In this document: one piece after another, positions 60,369 to 64,000 of the stretch
How the letters are laid out: every line of letters begins with the position of its first letter
Numbering within the stretch: the stretch's first letter is position 1
Source of the DNA: Glebionis coronaria
Taxonomy: Eukaryota; Streptophyta; Magnoliopsida; Asterales; Asteraceae
Length of the DNA stretch: 64,000 nt
Reading direction: 5' to 3'
Assembly (NCBI GenBank): GCA_025667525.1
Contig: CM046876.1
Span: forward strand, 18,215,320-18,279,319
The notes under the pieces: generated by a model
Databases searched by the model: none
What the model was told of the DNA's origin: nothing
Seen by the model: only the letters and a program-made list of their open reading frames with translations
Program-made: the position numbers and the translations under genes

Positions 60369-60895
60369 TGTTGATCCCAAACTTAGATCGATTAGCTTTG
60401 TGTATACGAGATTAGATCAAGTAATACACGTAGAGAAACCTTTGTATATGCTTTATGAATCTAAGTGTTATGCGGAATTTAACACTTAAACAAGAACACA
60501 CAATGATATAAACAAACTTTCACTTTGATTATCAATATCAAACTTGCTTACAATGAAAGATGTTTACGAATGAAAACTTATATGAAACTTATATTAAACA
60601 TTAACCTAAAGGCCTTCTTTTATAGATATAAGAAGCCTTGTACAATAATCTACGTATCAACTATTCTAGGTAAAGATAAATAAAGAAAATACATTATTGT
60701 TCTTATCTTTACTAGAAGTAATCTAGAATATAATACACGCGTAGAATATATCTTCCATCAGTGCTTGTCTTCAATGTGTCAACGCTTGACTTTAACTTGT
60801 CAACGCTTGAGCTGTCAGCGCTTGTTTTGTTCTTGTCAACGCTTGTTTTGTTCTTGTCAGCGCTCAAGTGATCTGGCCTTAATTTATTCCCAACA
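60369..60895 (-). repeat. 5' LTR of element E
   Basis: 527 bp, differing from the 3' LTR at about five sites (for example near 60628, 60638, 60684, 60712 and 60799). TATA box at 60617-60625; AAGCG(C/T)TGACA motifs at about 60772-60870. Confidence 0.9.
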
Positions 60896-60900
60896 TTAAA

Positions 60901-62560
60901 AATAAAACTAACTAAAAGATAATTGTGCCATAATTGAAAGTTCTTAAAAGTAAATTAATTAGATGACGAAAATTAAAGCTTGACGAAAAATTAATTTGAC
61001 AAAGTAATAAAAATGAAAACTTAAAATAATTCAAACTTAAATATAAAACTAAGACAAGAAATTAAATAAAACCAATTCCATCGGAATATAACTATTGGAA
61101 TCCGATCGGAATAACGATCGGAATGTATCCCGTCGGAATGCTGTCACCATATCCATCGGAATACCTATCGAAAAGTGTACCCATCGGAATATACAAAGAA
61201 AATCTATCGGAATACTGAAAAGAAAAACCATCGGAATGTGTAAAGACAAAATCTATCGAAATGTTTAAGAAAAAGAAACCATCGGAATATACTAAAACTG
61301 AAACCATCGGAATACATGAAAAGAAAAATCCATCGGAATGTTGCAATAGAAAATTGGGCAGCACTTCGTTTCAATACAACCTTAAAATCCGTCGGAATAT
61401 GCGATCGCAATGAGCGATCGCAATCCCAGATCGGAATAAGGGGGATGATACAAGTGATCGCAATGTAGAACCACAAATGGTTATTGCGATACAAACTACC
61501 CGTCGCAATGTGTGAAAACCCTCATTTTCCGATGGAAATGGATTTTGCAATAAGCACAAGTTTAATAAGCTATGACTAATAAGCATGAACCGAAACTAGA
61601 TAAACAAGAATAAGTTGAACGAAGTAAGCACAAAATTAAAAACCTTTCAAAACATAAAAAACGAAACTTAATTAAAATTAACTTTAAAAGAGTAAAACTT
61701 TTAAGAAAGCTTTGAAAACAATTAAGCCAAATACCAAATAAGCACATAAGATTGTCAAACTTATGGCTTATTTCGTATGAAAACTTAAAGGGAAAAGAAA
61801 AGACGAAGCTTTTAATCATATAAGCAAAGAGATTAAACAATTTCTTGCTTAAGCCGAATTTACAACAAACCGAAATCAAGAGAAAAGTAGAAGGAGAAAG
61901 TTAAAGCAACAAAATTAAAGGTAAATAAAGATTAAAGCAACAAAATTAAGAACACTTACTTGGAATTAAAATGAATTAAAGTGCAAGACAAGTATTTAAA
62001 ATGACATGAATTTAAGGTGCAAGAATGAAAATGGAAGAACTAGATTGTCAAACTAGCCAACAAGAACTAATGAAATGAAATCCTAATCTATATATAGGGG
62101 AGGATTAGGGAGTGCTTAGGAAGCTTCCTCCCCTCTTTCTTCTTTCCTTAATTGCACACTTAAGTCCTTAAGCCTTTTAATCTTCTTAAATCTTGGACTT
62201 TAATAACTTTGTCTCGGGATTTCTTTAAACTCGTCTTGTAATTCTTCGATAAATTAGACTTGAGTTCTTCGGCTTTTAGTAAACTTCCGTCTTTTGACGT
62301 TTTCTTCGATAAATCTTCAGAATTGGTCTTGGACTTCCATTCTTTTTGCACTCTTGATTTCTTGACTTCGTCTTTCGTCTTTTTCTTCGATAAAAGCCCG
62401 TGAATGCCCGTGTTTTCTCCACTTTTCACCTTTTCGTCCTAAATCACAACAAAAACACAAACCACGCATAATTCCGACATAAATGACATAAAATACACGT
62501 TTTGGTTCAGTTATTATTGTAATTAAGTGGTAAAAAGGATGGGTGTTTACACACCTATCA
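60901..62560 (-). repeat. 5' LTR of element D, part 2 (beyond element E)
   Basis: 1,660 bases continuing the D LTR after the second TTAAA, ending ...CACCTATCA at 62560. It holds the motif array (61080-61508) and TATA box (62089-62096). Confidence 0.9.
61080..61508 (-). repeat. Motif array in 5' LTR of D
   Basis: Second copy of the ATTCCGAT / TTGCGATCG array, nearly identical to 33536-33968. Sense open frames crossing it only reflect the repeats. Confidence 0.8.
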
Positions 62561-62565
62561 ATCAC
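62561..62565. repeat. Target-site duplication ATCAC (right of D)
   Basis: Joins to the flank GAACGACTCGGCTCG. The pre-insertion site read ...TTACACGATCACGAACGACTC. Confidence 0.85.
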
Positions 62566-62637
62566 GAACGACTCGGCTCGTTTTCACCCATTGAAAGAGG
62601 GTATCACACAGTGCCTAAATGATCACAAATTTAATAA

Positions 62638-62790
62638 AGGGATAATTTCATATATCCCCTATAAAACTTTATAAATTATATATTTTCCCAAAATACAAGT
62701 TTTTAATGAATAACGTACAATGTAACTAAAGCATGTTTTAGGGATATATGTAATTTATGATGTTTTGGTGGGGATAAATGTAAATGCCCC
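62638..62790. mobile_element. MITE candidate with imperfect terminal inverted repeats
   Basis: 153 bp. The ends AGGGATAATTTCATATATCC and, reverse-complemented, GGGGCATTTACATTTATCC pair with mismatches over about 55 bases. TTTAATAA flanks both sides (62630-62637, 62791-62798), an 8-bp duplication as made by hAT-type transposases, though the exact end is ambiguous because AAAGGG/CCCTTT could belong to the repeat. No coding sequence. Confidence 0.55.
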
Positions 62791-62798
62791 TTTAATAA

Positions 62799-63660
62799 TG
62801 AACTCAAACAAGTAAGCTCAAGAAGACGAGGTTTATTTTTTATAAACACACACCAAATGAATCAGATCCATAATTGTTGTTTTTAAAAGATGAGAATCAG
62901 AAATCTCGTGGTTTTACCGTTGTGATTTTTGGGGGTTTTGTAACCTTTAAACTAGGTTGCAAGAATCGTGAATAGCTAGTCGGGCGATCGACCAGCTTGT
63001 AGCTTGTAATCAGTTTAGGCGAGATTGGTGATTAGTTGGATTGGCATTCCAAGCGAATTTTAAGTATTCCTAACGAGTTTTAGATAAATCTAGCAGTAAT
63101 TTTCTTAAAAGGTAGCTATAATAACTATAGTGGGTGTAAATTGGCAATTATTCAAAGTAATAACTCGTCCATCTGGAAGTATCAAATCATAGCTTCCAAT
63201 AGCTTCGACGTTTGCACGCATGTGGTTTCCTACGTACAAGCTCAAAGTTCTTTGCTTCAATTTCCTGTTATCTCTAAGCTCAAATATTTGAATAATCTGT
63301 TTGTGAGGGGTTTAACTGTTCCTAAGGTAACATGGTTAGTATAATGATGGCCGTGATGAGTTTAATCAGGCGCGGGTAAAGACAATACAGCCCAGATGTT
63401 GGCGGGGCGGCCTTTGAAGGTTGCAACCATACCGGGTTCCAACTCCTTTTCCTAAATAGCGCCTTATCTGATCCTATGCTATACCCCAAAAAAATAAGCC
63501 ACGTGAATAGTCTCCGCGTAAGTTGGGTAGCATTTGTACACGTATTCAAAAATTTTAAATTCAGTATTTTTTTACTTTCCTTTAAGGTATGTCAGAAGGG
63601 AGGGACAAATTGTTTAGGGGAATCACGTCCTAGGGGAATAGTGAAACCCCTCACATAACG
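62799..63660. other. Low-copy flank, no gene recognised
   Basis: AT-rich to moderately GC sequence. A minus-strand frame of 75 codons (63322-63549) lies in a less AT-rich patch but resembles nothing I know. No repeats or RNA genes seen. Confidence 0.4.
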
Positions 63661-64000
63661 AATAAACAGGTGCTCCCGTCTCTAATGTGTCACAAAACGA
63701 TTCAACAAATCCTCCTCACCTCTCTCATACGCAGTTTGGCTACAGAAAATAAATTATAAAAAAAGCAACTCAGCTGCTGTTGTTGTTCTTTAATGGTTGG
63801 TAAATCTTGCCCGTTGGTTTATATTCAAGTTGTTACGGCTCAGGACCCACCACTCTATGTTGCTATCGTTTAAATGCAAGGTAAGGTCTTTTTCGATGAA
63901 TATGAATAGCGTAGGTAAACGTATATTCTACGCGTGCTTATAAAGAGGGTGTCATAAATTTTAAATCTGCTGTGTTTTGAACTCAGGGGATCGGATATGT
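63660..64000 (+). other. Possible 5' untranslated exon of a host gene (weak)
   Basis: A CT-rich stretch (AAATCCTCCTCACCTCTCTC, about 63704-63726) resembles a plant transcript leader. A good splice donor context, GCAAGGTAAGG, follows at about 63877-63887, then a T-rich, intron-like sequence. No ATG-led coding exon is visible before the window ends. Low confidence. Confidence 0.2.

Larger units (their letters stand above)
39129..60895 (-). mobile_element. Element E: Sirevirus-like Ty1/copia element, minus strand, hosting element F
   Basis: Two 527-bp LTRs with about five differences, TSD TTAAA and an initiator-Met PBS. Gag has two zinc knuckles, followed by protease-integrase-RT-RNase H and a long env-like ORF between pol and the 3' LTR. 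An extra ORF after pol and a second Gag knuckle are hallmarks of the Sirevirus (SIRE/Maximus) branch. Net length without F is about 12.0 kb. F is inserted in gag just after the second knuckle. Every ORF carries lesions although the LTRs are about 99% alike. Confidence 0.9.
33195..62560 (-). mobile_element. Element D: non-autonomous Ty3-type LTR element, minus strand, hosting E and F
   Basis: 3' LTR 33195-35016, internal region 35017-38966, 5' LTR 38967-39128 plus 60901-62560. Both LTRs are 1,822 bp once E is removed, and net length is about 7.6 kb. It has the same LTR family, PBS, leader and protein as C, but the opposite orientation and a different motif array. Flanked by ATCAC (33190-33194 and 62561-62565). 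Confidence 0.88.

Noticed and set aside
63322..63549. 75-codon minus-strand frame as a host gene
   Set aside because: No recognisable domain or signals; too short to support.

Overview
This is plant nuclear DNA made almost wholly of nested LTR retrotransposons. It is AT-rich, has plant tRNA primer-binding sites, and carries Ty3/gypsy (Athila/Tat-like) and Ty1/copia (Sirevirus-like) proteins. The env-like ORF behind a Sirevirus pol and the zinc/acidic ORF of elements C and D resemble families I associate with Asteraceae gene models. A eudicot, probably Asteraceae, is therefore an inference. I see no intact host gene; low-copy DNA is confined to 24932-25180 and 62561-64000.

Left block (1-24931). 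Element A (minus strand, Ty3, gag-pro only, LTRs about 3.93 kb) spans 1-21915. Its 3' LTR is cut by the window edge. Its 5' LTR is split by element G (plus strand, Ty1, 12761-21637), which has lost its 3' LTR and carries three nonsense codons and a mutated RT active site. A itself sits inside the gag gene of element B (minus strand, Ty3, 21916-24931; only its 5' LTR, leader and part of gag are in the window). B had inserted into a Stowaway-like MITE whose end survives at about 25035.

Middle and right block (25181-62560). Elements C (plus, 25181-33189) and D (minus, 33195-62560) abut each other, share the 5-bp target duplication ATCAC, and belong to the same LTR family as B. Neither encodes a normal gag or pol. 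Both carry one ORF with CxxC/CCHC zinc modules and a long acidic region. B, C and D share LTR termini, PBS and about 90 nt of post-PBS leader, so B-type elements could be gag donors for C/D-type RNAs. D's 5' LTR is interrupted by E (minus, Sirevirus-like Ty1, about 12 kb net, 39129-60895, TSD TTAAA). E's gag is interrupted by F (plus, 48212-58017, TSD ACACT), a non-coding element with two apparently identical 4,066-bp LTRs. F is the youngest insertion.

Right edge (62561-64000): low-copy DNA with a 153-bp MITE candidate and perhaps the 5' end of a gene near 63.7-63.9 kb.

The most unusual pattern is that several unrelated elements (B, C, D, G, E, possibly A) carry arrays of short motifs private to each family. 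In B, C, D and G these have a CG core and lie about 450-1,000 nt downstream of the TATA box. In E a half-palindrome (AGCGCTGACA type) is scattered through LTR, non-coding and linker-coding DNA. A second pattern is a hairpin flanked by polypurine tracts, duplicated about 1.4-1.7 kb apart, in the 3' regions of A, C and D.
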